The position numbers and the translations under genes are program-made. The notes beneath the pieces are model-generated. The model was not told where the DNA came from. It did not search any database and saw nothing but the letters and a program-made list of their open reading frames with translations. Of a stretch of DNA of 64,000 nt, positions 34,901-48,007 are shown one piece after another. The first letter of the stretch is position 1; each line of letters begins with the position of its first letter. The stretch is from Filobasidium wieringae (Eukaryota; Basidiomycota; Tremellomycetes; Filobasidiales; Filobasidiaceae), in assembly GCA_001600055.1 (NCBI GenBank), contig BCIV01000001.1, positions 62,001-126,000 of the forward strand, read 5' to 3'.

Positions 34901-37900
34901 TTCTGGCGGACGCAAACCTTTCTATAATCAATTTCCGTAACAGCTTTAGCAAAGGCGTTTGTATGCCAATGTCTTCAGTATATATGCTGTGGTACAGCCT
35001 TTCAAGGACGGCCATCTCGGCCTTGTTCAGGTCTTTCCTTTCCAAAGTCCCATGATGTATAAGTTCTGACAGGAAGGAAATGGCAGCCAGATGAACCGAG
35101 CTCTCCTGAACCATAGCTTGCTTGAGAGGGTCGAGTTCAAACGCGGAAGCGAAACTATAGAACCGCGAATGTCTGTATCAGTTGTCGAGAGAAGTATTCG
35201 CACCCGAAATTTTGTACGAACCCAATGACATCATCTAACAAAGTCGTCTGATATGTGAGGGCTGTTGATATATCAGCTATCTGTGTCACTACCGGACGAT
35301 TTACTTACGTGTTGCACTCTGACTAGGATCGATGGTCTCGGGAGGTAACAAAGCGGATGAACATTCAGTTTCAAGAGCCGCCGTTATGGCTCGGTGGTTA
35401 CCGTACTTGATTAAGTCTGTTAAACGATCGAGGATGAATGCTATCTGTTTGAGATTGGCTCTATTGCCAAGCTGCCGAAACTTAACCTCCCGTCCAGCAA
35501 CCGGTACAAGGAGGGCTTTTGTCGGTTGACATAGCTTGAATATGTGCACGCGAAGAAGTTGTATCATTCTGTTTAAGTATCGTCAGCAATGCTAAAGGTA
35601 ACATATATAATATCTTACCTGCACAGAGAATCGGCATCACACTTCATCCATCTCTCAGCTATGCCTCTGAGCGCGACGTCTGTAGAATGAAGGCTATCTA
35701 GCACGTAAAGCAGCGGAAGATAGAAGGCCTGCTCCTGATGGGTCGCGTTATCTATAACGATGTTAATCAGCATAAACTGTTGTGTGACAGGTCATAAATT
35801 AGACTTACGAGTCAAATCCCAGAATCGGCGAAATGCCTGAAAGCCCTTGTCACGACTGCTTTCGTTGCTGATACGTCTAACCAGTATACCTTGCAGGGCC
35901 CTGATAGATGACCTCTCCGAGAGACACCAAAGGAGGCCTGCTGCTTCCGTATGGTGCGAGGAATATTGGGGTTCTAAGAACTCGAGCAACTACGTAATAT
36001 CATCAACACTGTACCAATGCGCTATGCGTATGTAAACGTACTTTTTGCTGGGCCAGCGTTGTCAGTGTCGATCTGGTCAATGTCAAAGCCGGCCTGAGCC
36101 AGGTAGAGGTATCTGCTTGAAGCAAGAGTTCCGCTACAGAAGTGACATCTTCAAAAACTTCTGTCTATTCACACGGTTCAGACGGTAAAGCTGAGTTGAA
36201 ATATGGCAGGATACTGACACATGTTGTAGCTTGACTGGCGCGATCTAGCCAACGATCAGCATCCCAGGATATGTTATAACGCTCTGTGATGCTATTTCCA
36301 GCAGCCAAAGTCAGTTTGAACAACTCGCATGCATCATGCAGACTCTCCGTAGCTTGAAAATTAGTCACGACGTCAAGAAGGGTTTTCAGCAGATCTGGAG
36401 AAGACGGCACATCAACAGTGCCGATGTCAGGGGGCCCGTTGTTTGCTTGTATCCGGTAGTATTGCTTTCCTGGTAAGGCTCCTGGTCGTTCTTTCCGAAC
36501 AGGAGACATGGTTTTCCATGGTAACACTTTCACGACGACTTTCAAGGCACTTGCGAATCTATCTGTCTCTATGAGACTGAAACGTTCCCGTTCCTAAAAA
36601 GAAACTGAGAATTCAGTATGATCTCCGTGAGTAAGAGAATGACTCACTTACAGCCAGTAGTAAGCTGAGTAGCAACGGCAAATGAACCATATCTACTTCG
36701 TCGTCTTGAAGCTGCAGTTCAAGCAGCACCCAAACAACTAGATCGAAGGCGTCTCGCTGGAAAAGCTATTGTCAATTCGCCTGGATATACATCTATCAGT
36801 GGCAAGGAACCCACGGTATCTCCTCCTTTTGCATTGCTATTATCCAATACTCGGTAGAGACTACCCCAGAACACATAAGGTTCGATCCTTTGGTATACAG
36901 CACGAGCGGCTACTCGTACCTAATTCTGCCAACTTAGCCCAGCAAGAAGAGAATGTCTTTCACGGTTCTAGAGACTCACGCTCTGCCTGCAATTAGCGTC
37001 AGACACTTCCGCTTGCAGAGCTATCTTTAACGCGTCAAATGCGAGTGCTTCAGACAGCGGATAACCGATTTCTGTTTTATCCAGAAGCGCGATGAATATC
37101 TTGAACGGCCGGGTTTGACTGTCGGGATCGATCGGTACTCCCGCAAACGGAGGGATCCGTGAACATTCAAGCATCTCACACTGAGCTCGAATCCAAGGAT
37201 AAGTAACCATCATATGAGGTGAGAAAGCCTACGGCTTACCTTCAGTGTCTCGGTCACCAAACCTAGACTGTTGGTTCTAAAGCTGTCCATGACCTCTCTT
37301 CCGTCTCTGTTGAGGGTACTATTGCCCGTTGCCCCGCCAGGAGAATGAAGAAGCCATGCATGAACTCTCCTACTGAGACTGAGATCCCGCCTGAGGGTAA
37401 CTCCCAACAGCGAACCGACGAAGTCAGTCTTGCTACGAGATTCGCCAGGAAGCAAACGGGACAACGTTGCCAGCGGTAAGATACTGTTCAACAGGTCAAG
37501 TGTACTCCGGCAGACTAGTAGCGAGGGATCGGCTAACGATACAATCAGCGCCCGAATCAGAACTTCTGGATCCGTGCCGACCACTAGGGTTAGAGGTATA
37601 TAGCCATTTGCAGTAGAATTGAGAGATGCAATTTCCTTTAGCCGCAGCGGGGTTCTTGCCGCGAGATAGTTTAATACTGCTAGTCGATTACTGGGAGTAA
37701 CGACCATTGTATCGAGTACCTCCTTGAAGAAGAGCACTTCTCCAACTGAATTGGATATTGCGATCAAAAGCCTCATAACTCTCTCGTAATGATCTCCTCC
37801 CTCTTCCTCGAGTCCAGGCAAGACTGACAGTATCAGAGCTTTGCTGACCACTCTTAGACTTGCGGCGGGCAGAGTTATATAATAGGTCTCATATAGCTCA

Positions 37901-38611
37901 AGCACCGTCGATCTGAGAGCCGTCGAGGCGTACTGGAAGAAGGGTAATAAACCGGACGACCATACTCTGAGATTGGAGGGAGTCGAGAGGGAGGCCGGCC
38001 CAACCAGTATGAAGATGGATTTGTAGATCTCCAGTGTCTTCGTGTGCACTCCTGAAGGTAAAGCAGGGTTCAACCCTTGAGATAGACGTTTAGATAGCTG
38101 GAGCTTGTGGGGTATATCCGGAAAGGATGGAGAAGTCGACAGTAAGGCCTTTTGTAGCCGGGACAAGAAGGAAATGAAGTCTGCCCAGTCCATTATAGAT
38201 TCGAAAGATTGAAGGGCTTTCTCGATCGTGGTGCCATATCTCTTGTATCTGGGATCTGATTGTAGTGCCAGTTCAACTAGAGAATCAGGACTTCATATTA
38301 AACCACCAAGTATCGAAACAGCAGAGAGCACTAGATTAGCGATACGCACCTGTTGCATTTGTCGTCCGCTTCTCTTCGTCCAGAAGATACGGTGAGGCTC
38401 GACCATCGCTCAGCGTAGATACGGCTCTAGAGCGCGAAGCCTTGGCAGCAACAAGCTGAGATATCTTGCCATGGCTAGAGGCTGGGTGGAGTGGTGAATC
38501 GTGGTTGTCCTGATCCGGGTTGAAAAAGGGAGGAACAGACTGTGGCCGTACCGCACTGCCCTCACCGAGCCTTTCCATTCTTCGCTTCGATCCGTAAGAG
38601 TAGTAGAGCAA
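31963..38611 (-). CDS. DOP1: Dopey family protein Dop1
   Basis: Dop1 is a large cytosolic leucine-zipper/helical scaffold. It acts with the Mon2 and Neo1 flippase machinery at Golgi and endosomal membranes and in cell morphogenesis. The Dopey N-terminal domain is unmistakable in 38193-37210: MDWADFISFLSRLQKALLST, LSKRLSQGLNPALPSGVHTK, TLEIYKSIFILVG, LELYETYYITLP and LILSVLPGLEEEGGDHYERV. The first exon (from ATG 38611 or 38578, MERLGEGSAVRPQSVPPFFN) is a disordered leader joined by introns at about 38350 and 38280. The rest runs through about 20 exons of helical repeats, for example SVHLAAISFLSELIHHGTLE and LFGYVSTVLTGDVTNNPSS. The last exon ends DYEFLEEYLELEVF with stop 31963-31965. Predicted length is roughly 1,750 residues, near the family norm. 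It is divergent from the START-domain gene over 150 bp. Confidence 0.9.
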
Positions 38612-38763
38612 GATTACTATCCTGAACTAGATTGTTTCGTATATGAATACACTGCTGGTCCTACTGAGGTACTGGCAGGTGAAATCGAGTCGGTATGGGA
38701 AGGTGTCGAAGCAATGCGATTCCTTCAGGGTCTTACATGGAATAGCGTTTGTGCCGGAAGCAA
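38612..38763. promoter_or_regulatory. Short bidirectional promoter, DOP1 / START gene
   Basis: Only about 150 bp separate the proposed start codons of DOP1 (38611 or 38578, minus) and the START-domain gene (38764, plus). Open frames cross the interval but none has coding character I trust. Confidence 0.45.
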
Positions 38764-41700
38764 ATGCCGGATGAATTCATCATCCTGGCTCAGCATGACG
38801 GTCTCGAGGAGATATGTAGTAGTAGTGATGGCACTACATTCGATCGAACCACATCGTCTTTACCTTCAGACTCCCCGCTCTTCATCCACGTACCTCCAAA
38901 TCGGCCTTCAAAGTTCTCCTCTCTCGAAGAAGCTAGAATGGGATGATGGCGACTCATCTAGGGGACGGCACATCGTCAGCCCTTTCGTCTCATCATATTT
39001 GAGTGCTTTTGATCCTGACCTTCTGCATTTTTCATCTTCAGCCTGCAGAGCTCATGGGACTCGGCTCTCAATCAATCTATACTACAGTTTCGCCACCTTG
39101 TTGCTTCGGCTACGTCTCCAAGTTGGAAAGCTTTACATGTCCCTCAAATCGCAGCGACCGTGTCATCTAGTAATGGGCAGTCTACACCTCCTGCTACTCC
39201 TGGTCTGGGCAGCTGGATCGACCAAGGCAAGACTACTCTACATAAACGTTCTGTCAAGACGGGGGAAATATTTCGAGCGACCTACGAGATGCAACTACCT
39301 TTGGAGCTAGCACAATCAGTCAATATGGATGCATTCAGAGGATCCATATCCGAACCTACCTCTCTTCCGTTATGGGATCCTTTGGTCGCATCGTCATCCA
39401 CCCTGGATTTGATAGAGCCTTCGACCCGAATCGTCCACACTACGTACAAGTTGGGTTGGCCTAGTGCCTCACGAGACAGTATCACCATCCAAAGGACGTA
39501 TCACGACGATTCGAGCCTTGTCGTCATCGGTACCAGCTTGCCTAAAGGTAAACACGACCCTAGTTGGGTTAGAGCGAGACCTCCTTCTGTCAGAGCTCAT
39601 GTAGGACTTTGGGCATGGCACGTACAGCTCATAACAATGGAAAACGACTTGGGTTGGGCGGACCAAACAGGCGGTCAAGCTGGATCTCAAGGAAAGGTAT
39701 TGAAGACCACATGTTTCTTCAGTTGGTCTCCTAATGGACAATGGGCGATCGGAGCAAGTATACCTACCCATCTTCCTGGCCTTCTCAGAGGTTTAAGGCA
39801 CTACGCACTTTCCGGTTCTCAAACCCCTTTCATGGCTTCGTCTTCGAGTCTGGGCCATACCAAGCGCACGGACGTTGGCAAGGCAGACAACGTACCGGAA
39901 CTGGTTTATTTTTCACCTGGAGAAGTAGCTCTAGATGCTGTCAACTACGATCCGGAAAGAATTTGTATGCGTGTTGACTGGAGCGTCATCGGGACACGTG
40001 AGAAGAAGCAAAGCGGCGAAGAAAAAGCTTCAGAGTCTAGCAATCTCGAGAACAGTCCACAGAGCGCTCAAGCGACTATCGTTTGGAAGATTCAAGCGAA
40101 TTCCAGTTGGGAGATTGGTCTGAAGAACCGAGCCAGTCCAGATGTCCTCGACGCCGAAATTTCAATTCAAGTTGGACCTGCCTGCCTAAATGACGGCCGC
40201 TATGGGAGCGGATCTTTCATCTATGTACGCATCGATACACCAACACCTCCTCATGATCATTACCTGCAAAGGTATCAGATCACCATAGAGCGTACGACCG
40301 GTCGCGCTTCTGATGTCAGACTCAATGGATCTCTTTGCCTGTTATCTAGCAAGGTCGACTTCCCACGAAATCAGATCGCACCAAATTGTGTGGTCGGAGA
40401 TGGATCAAATGCAATGAGCGACATGTCTCTTCGTACTCAAGGCACGCTCGGTGACGCATTCAGCATAAAGTCGTCAAGGGAGAGATCGCCTTCGCTGATG
40501 TCCAGCACAAGTAAAGCCGTAGATATAACGGAAACGCGAGCAAGAAAGGGTACAATCGGATCGATACAGCAGGAAGGAACCGGTGGCAGAAGCGAGAATC
40601 AAGATAAAGCCCTTGTCTCGTTGATCAAAAGGAATTATATACGTATGTGCCGTAGGTCTCACAACTCGGTCGTTGTTGTCTGATTGTAAGCTTTGATCGA
40701 CCGAGATAGATTTCACATCACTCCTCCAAGAGCCTGAACCCAAATGGCGACGGATTTCCGAGTCTAAGGGAGTCACACTCTATTCTCTCAACTCGATGGA
40801 TAAATCGCTTTTGATACATCGAGTAGAAGCGGTGTTTGTGGGGGTGGGGCTTTGGGATCTGTTCGCCATTCTCATGAACTGGGGAGCGAGGTCCGGCTGG
40901 GATAAGGCTCGTGGTGAAGCAATCTTGCTGGAGCAAGTCAACGAGATGACCGAACTTTGGAGAGTCAGTCAGAAAACAAGACCGTATGTCTATCACTGAC
41001 CGGTGTGCTTGTTACAGTTTGCTGATTGATCGTCTACAGTCTACGAGACCTACTCCGGACAACGTATAAAGCGAATGATGCGATGCATATCTTCAGTTTC
41101 AGTCCGGATCCGCGTTTGTTTCCCTCAGTAGATGTCGGTTCAGGACCGGTCGCTTCGAAAGAAGAGGCATCCCTTCAAGGGTGGTCTTTGGAACGGCTAA
41201 GTCCAACGACGATCCACGTTTCTCTGATTGAGCAAGTCGACATTCGGTCGTCTACCGCGAAATCGCTTGTACAACACATGCACAGCGCGATGGCAGACTT
41301 GGGAGAGACCGCCATCAATATGGGTGGTCCACCTGTAGTATCCCGCTTGAGTGGAGCAAGGACGACTTCCTGTCGCTACGACGCTGACTCCTCTACTTTT
41401 CGGGTTACCTATGAAGCGGCTCTCATCAGAGCGGTTACCCCTATAGCAAAGATCGTGGCACCGAATCTGAGCTCCGACGAAGCGCTCATCGGTGAGACCA
41501 AGCGTGGATCGGAAACCCCCACTGTTATCAGGGAGGAAAAGAACGCCATTATGGAATGTCAGATACGATGTGACACCGACAGATGGGCGTCAGCACTTGA
41601 GATAGTAGTCGATCCTCCTCCTTCCTCTTTTTCTGCCTTGAGAAGGCATGCGCTGTCTGAAAATGGCGGATTGTGGTTGATTTGCGAGCACGATAGCACC

Positions 41701-44465
41701 ATCTTACCAGACACGAAGAAAGTCAACATCTCTATCAGAGCTAAGCCCTCATCTCCTACAAGTAGAGAGCGGGCTGTGATACATCTAAACGGGAGAGAAA
41801 TCGATATTGACAAGGAGGACATCTCGCCTGTGGAGGTAGTCAACCTGAAAAAGCAAAAGCGTTCCCAAGTCACCCGCAGACCACTGGATCAACCTGCAGC
41901 AGTACCCTTGTTACGCCGGAGACCTACAGGACTACCGAAGATCAAACTCGATGACAATAGCGAACCCGATGAGTCACCTGAATCACCTCAGGAGGCCGTC
42001 GCTCCCATAACAGCTCCTGTAACTTGGACGTCGTCCATCGGTGGTTGGCTGAACACTGCAGCCGGAGGTGCCAAATCTATCGTTGTTCCTGCTGTGAAGC
42101 CGGACATCGCATTGAAACAGCCCGACCCGTTCGATGCAGCAGCGATCGCTTTGGAGCGTTTGATGAAGATACATCTAGATCGGTTCAGCGAGTCTACTAC
42201 AGCAGATGACCAATGGCTAGTAGCATCTCGCAATGGCAACGCCATCGTAGAGAAGAAAATGCTACCTTTTGTTTCGACGAATCTACCAGTATATCGTTCG
42301 AGCAGGATCATACAAGGCTCGAGTGCTGAGGACATATCGGCCATAGTTTCCAGCGATTCGCACCGGAAATCTTGGGATGCAGCCAAGCTGATCGATATTC
42401 AGACACTTGCATCGTTTGGCGATGGAGTAAGAGCTCAGTTTCAAACCGCAAAAATGGCTTTCCCGTATAAAAACCGAGCATTCCGGACCGTACAAATAAC
42501 TGCTCGAGCTGAGGGTGGGGGCTATACGTCACCGGTCGCTAGTTCCCAACCTTCTGGGGATGCTGCACTTATTTTCCACGCTGCAACGTCACTTTTCAAC
42601 GCGTCAAGCCTAGAGCTAGATGATCAAGCTTACAATGTGAGCAATACGCCACTAGGCAGTGTCATCTTGGAAGGCTGGATATTAGAAACCCTCGATCCTT
42701 ATTCGCACGACCAATATCCGATTCCTTCTACCCGATGCATGCACGTATGTGCAATCGACTTCGGTATACCTTTGGCTATGAACAACATCGCCAACGCAGC
42801 CCTGCCGTACCGAATTCTAGCTGTAGAGAAACTGTTGAACCCAGACGCTCGATTGCCTACAGTCATGACCCCTCCGACTGCAGTTTCCCTTCCCAAAGCA
42901 ATGATGCAAGCCAAGAGGTTAGGTAGTAACGCCAAATATGGTCTCCTCGGCCACCAACGTGGATCTTTGATATCGTTGGAACAGAAACAAGGTGATTACA
43001 CTCGGATCCTAGTTGAAATAGGTCCTTCGACTACAAAAATCTCGGGACCAGGCAAATTTCCTGCCGAATGGTATTCGGATGAATCTCCACAACAATCCAT
43101 CAACTTGCCTCCGACTCACACTCGGACTTCTTCTTCCTGGTCAAGGTTCACAGGTAACCGTACTTCCATTGCACCTCAGACTCTTGAACCAGCGCCTTTG
43201 CCGAAAGACGAGACTCTGGCGGAAATCATAGTTGAAAGCACTCTTGGAGGGGAGCGATATGATATTGGTGTAGCGATCAGAAGCCATGGACCATCCGATC
43301 CTCGGCCAATCAATCTCGCGTTCACTGTTGATTCCACAGAGGAAGCAATCCCTTTCACTATTGAAGTCGAAAAGACCACCTCTCCCGTTCTTCGCGGAGC
43401 ACTGATGGACAGTCAAGCGTATCTTGTCAAGTTGGTATTAAAAGGCGATTATACGCACGATCCGTTGAGCCAAGATGTGAACCGCGGTCCTTCGAACCAT
43501 ACAACCGTACGAGATCTGACACAGTTCGGCGGGCTTGTCGAGATGGATTTGAGAAAGCTGCCGCCCGATGGATCTTCACATGTCACCTTCGTCCATCGAG
43601 GTTCGAGTATACCTATCCGAGAACAAAGTCTGTCGACGTCTAGTTTGAAGACGTCTACCGATTCTAAATCGGCAATATTACAGTGGCCAAAGCTGAAGCG
43701 GTACGTGACGATAGCCTCAACTCTTCGCTACGCCTATGAAACTGATGGCTTTCTCACAAAAGGATTGACCCGGCATTGATAGGCAAGCCGGCCGTCCGGC
43801 ATTTACGTGAAAACATCGATCCCATCGCGGTTACCTACGCCTTCCGTAAGAGTCCTGGTACTGTGATCCAAGTTTCAAAGCAAAGTAGCAGCGAGGAAAG
43901 GGAAGCTACCACTTCTTTGATCGTTCCAGAACCATCATTGACGGAAAAGGTACGTCAAGAGCTTGAAGCTTCCCTTGTCCTTGACTTGACCTAGATTGCG
44001 GGATCCTAGATCCTTCCAGTTTCCCCTGTGGGCTCTAGAACCGATCGGCCCTCGACAAAGAGGATGAGCTCTCTTTACACATATCTTACGAAGCCTCCAC
44101 GATTTTATTGGGCAACACCGCCAACACCCAATGCTGTAGTTTCAGCGGTGAAGACGCCGATTCCTGAACCTCTTGAGCCCATAGTTCCCGCCACCGAGAT
44201 GGCAATGGCCGAATCGGACGCCATGGCCGCGGTACCCATTAACACGGCTTGGTTTACCCGGCACGCGCTCTTGGCACTCATGGCTGTCGCGTTGGTATCG
44301 TTTCTCCTCGGATCACTGAGCAGGTCGCTGCTCGGCGACCATCAGGACTTTTTCACCTTTGTGCCTAGAGGTTCAGTCTCCCTGGAGCCAGACTGGCAGG
44401 AGATGACGAGGGTATTGGAAATTAAAGTACTGCGGTGGCATGTCGTCTTGGCTGTATTTCGATGA
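38764..44465 (+). CDS. Large tail-anchored protein with three START-like lipid-binding domains
   Basis: This is probably a lipid-transfer or lipid-sensing protein anchored by its C-terminus. The likely start is ATG 38764 (MPDEFIILAQHDGLEEICSS). The join to the next exon (beginning about 39040-39048, SSWDSALNQSILQFRHLVAS) is uncertain. START-like domain 1 (about 39240-39820) has PLWDPLVASS, YKLGWPSASRDSITIQRTY and VRAHVGLWAWHVQLI. Domain 2 spans the exon join at about 40983/41040, with WRRISESKGVTLYSLN, NWGARSGWDKARGEA, LRDLLRTTYKANDAMHIFSF and GWSLERLSPTTIHVSLIEQV. Domain 3 (about 42180-42860) reads WLVASRNGNAIVEKKM, RIIQGSSAEDISAIVSSDSH and FGDGVRAQFQTAKMAFPYKN. After AAG CG the frame joins 43763 (IDPALIGKPAVRHLREN) and then 44010. 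One membrane helix (HALLALMAVALVSFLLGS, about 44257-44310) lies roughly 50 residues from the end. The total is about 1,750 residues. START identity is inferred from motif pattern, not a profile search. Confidence 0.75.
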
Positions 44466-45661
44466 CGTGGTTTGTGATTTAGCCCCAGATGTAGAGTCTC
44501 AAACGCACAAGCGTCGATCATATTTTGTACCACCGTTCCCATAAATTGCAAGATTTCGTTACATGATATCGTCGCAACATATAATCCATGAGTGGTCAAC
44601 CTATTGATACTTGTGGACGGACGAGTTTGGCCTTTCCGATTCACCGTTCAATATCGGTCGGTGATGCGAGACAATATCGGCAGTCGCTGTGTTTATGGGC
44701 TCTTCCACAGGCTATGGGTGTAAGAGCTCATCCACCTATGATCTAGAATATCATCTGTGATGTTGAACTCGATTTTGTCGTTTATCAGTCAGTACGTTGG
44801 ACAATGTCGACGCGCTTAAAGAAACTTCTTGAATGGAATCTACACCGATAAACGCGCGGGTCCCGAGGAGTCACTCCGTTTGAAATCGCCAACCGCCAAG
44901 TACATCATTACCATCGGTAAGTACTTCATTCGACCTCGTTTCGCTTCAAACAACGTCGGGTTTTCATACTTTGAGTCGTAGGATGGATCCTAAATTTTAG
45001 GAGGTCTCGATGTTACGCCAGCGTTGTGTAGTCACTCGAGAAGTGAAGTCTTTCCATTCAGCCGTGTTCACCTCGGACCTCTTGTCCGATTCGCAGTGTC
45101 GTTAAACTCGCGCACAGGTTCACTCGGTTCGTAGCGGGGCGATTGGCTGTTGACGCAGGACTGAGCGATCATCATACGAAATGGGTCTTAGCCAGGCAGA
45201 CCCTGAGACAGCCAGGGGATCTAAGAGATCGGGTTCACCGCGACTCGATGAAGACTGCGGAGTTTCCTTGGATATGGTCTTGTGCTGGTATATCGTAATT
45301 CAAGATAGATCTACGGTTCGCGAGGGGACAAGGATGAATGGTCACTATAAGAGATACGTATCAGGCATGTAGATTCCGCCGGCTTGGGCTCGACAAGATC
45401 ACATCGCCCGGTCGATTCTGGGTCGGTCGATTCTAAATCACCTCGGCTCTATACAGAATGCGCGAAGTGATTCTTTCAAACCGGCCTCGTTCTGGTGGAA
45501 CGAAAACCATCCAAAACAGATGGTCTCAAACTTATTCGATGCTCATGACCAATCCAATCCAATCCAATCTAATAGCCACACATCTATCCCCCTCACCACG
45601 CCCATCCACGCCCCACCCCTTCCCCTGATGGTCCGAAAAAGGAAAACCCCCATCTTTCATC
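44466..45661. other. Intergenic between convergent genes
   Basis: These 1.2 kb lie between the stop codons of the START-domain gene and the GDPD gene. Short frames (44342-44644 minus, 45181-45372 plus) show no recognisable features. Confidence 0.5.
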
Positions 45662-47721
45662 TCAAATCCTAATCGCCCCCTCCCCCTGCCCATCCTCATC
45701 CTCATCCTGCGCCGCGCCCTGATACAAAGCGTCCTCCAACGGACCGGGCTGAAACGCGTTCTTCGTGAGCTTATCTTCCACCCAGCGGAGGAAGATCGCC
45801 TGGGCGTAGTGAGCGATGGTCCGTTGAGCGCGAGCGATGCGGGCGGGCGATGCGGGCGGGAAGGGTGGTGCGGGGGGGCCGAAGGGCAAGAGTGTGAGAG
45901 AGTAAGAATATAAGAGGATGGGTTGGATGTCGGGACGCGCGACGGGGAATGGAACAAGGGATGGAGAACGGATTAGCGACGGGTCCCAATCTCGCAATCG
46001 TCCAGTTATAAGCCCTCTCCACCCCCAGACCTGCTCGGTAGACGATCCCTCATCCCATCGGCCCCACAAACCTAGACCCAAGAGGGGACGTTCCGGGCGT
46101 TTCGCTTTTGGATCTCTGCGCTCCCGCTCCCCCTCTCGCCTCCCCCCTCGGTGCAACACCCGAACGAGACTCGCGACAAAACTCACGACGAGACTCGCGA
46201 CGAGACTCACCTGAGGAATGGCATAATGCCTCCAGTTGAACCAAGACCACCGGAAGTGTTCCCACCTCGAGAGGGGGATGAGGGATGGATCTTTTTCCCA
46301 CTGTCCCAGGGTGGGTCGGGTTGTCGGGTTGTCGGGTGCAGATGGATGAGAGGTTGGAGATGGGAGAGGTGGGAAGTGAGAGAGAGGGGAGAGGCGAGGA
46401 GAGAGAGGTAGGAGGTGGATGGGAAAACAAACGACCAGAACGAGGAACCCCAAGTCAGCCTCCCGCCCACCCTACCCGCATCCAAACCGCGCCACCGGCA
46501 ACTCGCAACTCACCTCTTCCCTAACCCTTACCGCCCACCCCACGCGATCCGTAATAACCCCGACCCCTCGTTCCCTACACCTCCTCAACCCCGGCTCGTC
46601 ATTGACGGTCCATACGACCACCTCCTTCCCCTCCCTCTCGCACTTTGTCAAGAACGCCTCCCCCGCGGGGGTAGCGAGGAGAGAAACGTTCATTGAGAAC
46701 CCATGGCAGTGCTCCCAGAAATACTTTACGGCGATCTGGGGGGAGAGACCGATATGGTACCTCTTCACGTGGGGCAGATGGGTGAGGGCGGGGGGGAGGA
46801 AGAGGGGGTGCCATAGGCCCAGGATAATACGCGAGTTGAGCGAGGCCGATGAGGAGGTGGACGGGGAGCGGGAAGAGTACGAGTCGAGCTCCCGTGCGAT
46901 GAGGGGGAAGAGGACGTGAGGGTCGGAAGTGATTTTGACGTCGATCTGAGTTTCGGTTGTGTGATTGCGATTGTGCCCGAGGCGGGGGCGGTCGGTGTTA
47001 GAAGGAGGTCGAGTACGAGGGAAAAGGGAGGGACTCACGTTGAGGATCACATGTCGGTTCTCCGGCTGGTCATCGCGGCGCATCACAATGCAATGCACAA
47101 AAAGAGCAAAGGAAGGCGATCCAGTCAACTGCGTGTCACTCAGGAAAGTAACGAACCGCCCCGAACTGACCCGCATGATAAGCGCGACCAACTCTTCGAA
47201 CAGAGGGATCGGCTGGCAAGGTTCCTGTTTCGTCCTCACGTGTCTGTCGGGGGTGGGTGAATCAATATTGACCCGAAAGAGAGAAAATCGCACGACGACG
47301 GCGCGGACACTCACTCCATCCCGCCCTGCCAATCCTGATCCCTGATGTTCCCGTGCCCATCGGTCGTCCGGTCCAACGTCGGGTCGTGGAACATCAACAA
47401 CCTCTGTCCGACGTCCAGGTCATCACGTCAGCGAGAGCCGCGGAGCCGGGGTGGTAGTCGATAAAGGGAGGGTGTGACTCACTCCGTCCCTACTCAGATG
47501 AATGTCTGGCCCACAGTGCACCAGGTCAGTCACCAGTCCCCGGTCCCCAGTCCTCAGTCAGCGCTGGCCGGAGAGCGTACGAGCGCACGAGCGCAGGACG
47601 TACCCGACTCGATCCCATCGGCCCCTTCCCTGATGGCCGCTTCGTAACTCGCCAACGTGTTCTCCGGTAAATGCGCCGAAGCACCTCTGTGACCGAGGAT
47701 GAGCGTTCTTGGTCGAGTCAT
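45662..47721 (-). CDS. Glycerophosphodiester phosphodiesterase (GDPD family, Pgc1-like)
   Basis: This enzyme hydrolyses glycerophosphodiesters, or phosphatidylglycerol in the case of the yeast relative Pgc1. Eight exons join in phase to 406 residues: 47721-47604, 47505-47483, 47403-47315, 47243-47171, 47065-47039, 46945-46514, 46300-46211 and 46030-45662. Catalytic signatures are all present: LGHRGASAHLPENTLASYE, the metal ligands in ES-DIHLSRDG, and MFHDPTLDRTTDGHGNI. QPIPLFEELVALIMR, ENRHVILN-IDVKITSDPHV, VVVWTVNDEPGLRRCRERGV and GVITDR follow. The C-terminal 150 residues (SRWEHFRWSWFNWRHYAIPQ and a long tail with a hydrophobic stretch, ILLYSYSLTLLPFGPP) may associate with membrane; their last join is less certain. 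Exons 2 (23 nt) and 5 (27 nt) are very small. It is divergent from the EF-hand gene. Confidence 0.88.
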
Positions 47722-48007
47722 CACGGAGGTTCTCAAAATGTGAAGGCACACACGGTCAAAGGAGGGTCAAAGGGGGGTCAAAGGAGGGTGGTCGCAAGTG
47801 AATGCAATGAAGAAGTGGTCGTCGAGGAGGTGCTGACGTCAGCAGCGTGTGTTGGAATATGGGTGTATGCGTTATCCCCCCCCCCCGCCTGTCCATGCGT
47901 TATCATCCTCAACGTCATCCCATCATCCGTATCCATCAATCCATCAAATTGCACACTCCTCACATCCCATCGTCGACCCCAACACCAACCGCGACCCCAA
48001 CGTAACG
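47722..48007. promoter_or_regulatory. Divergent promoter, GDPD / EF-hand gene
   Basis: This 286-bp interval contains a triplicated AAAGGAGGGTC/AAAGGGGGGTC motif (about 47757-47788) and an uninterrupted run of 10 or more C (about 47877-47887). Both could influence the two flanking genes; no named site is recognised. Confidence 0.45.

Noticed and set aside
38501..39310. Long plus-strand frame overlapping the DOP1 start and the first exons of the START gene
   Set aside because: It is open by chance. The START gene's first exons use another frame, and this one has no conserved motif or sensible start.
46050..46524. Several overlapping plus- and minus-strand frames at the GDPD 3' half
   Set aside because: They are shadows in GC-rich sequence; the spliced GDPD model explains the strand and phase.
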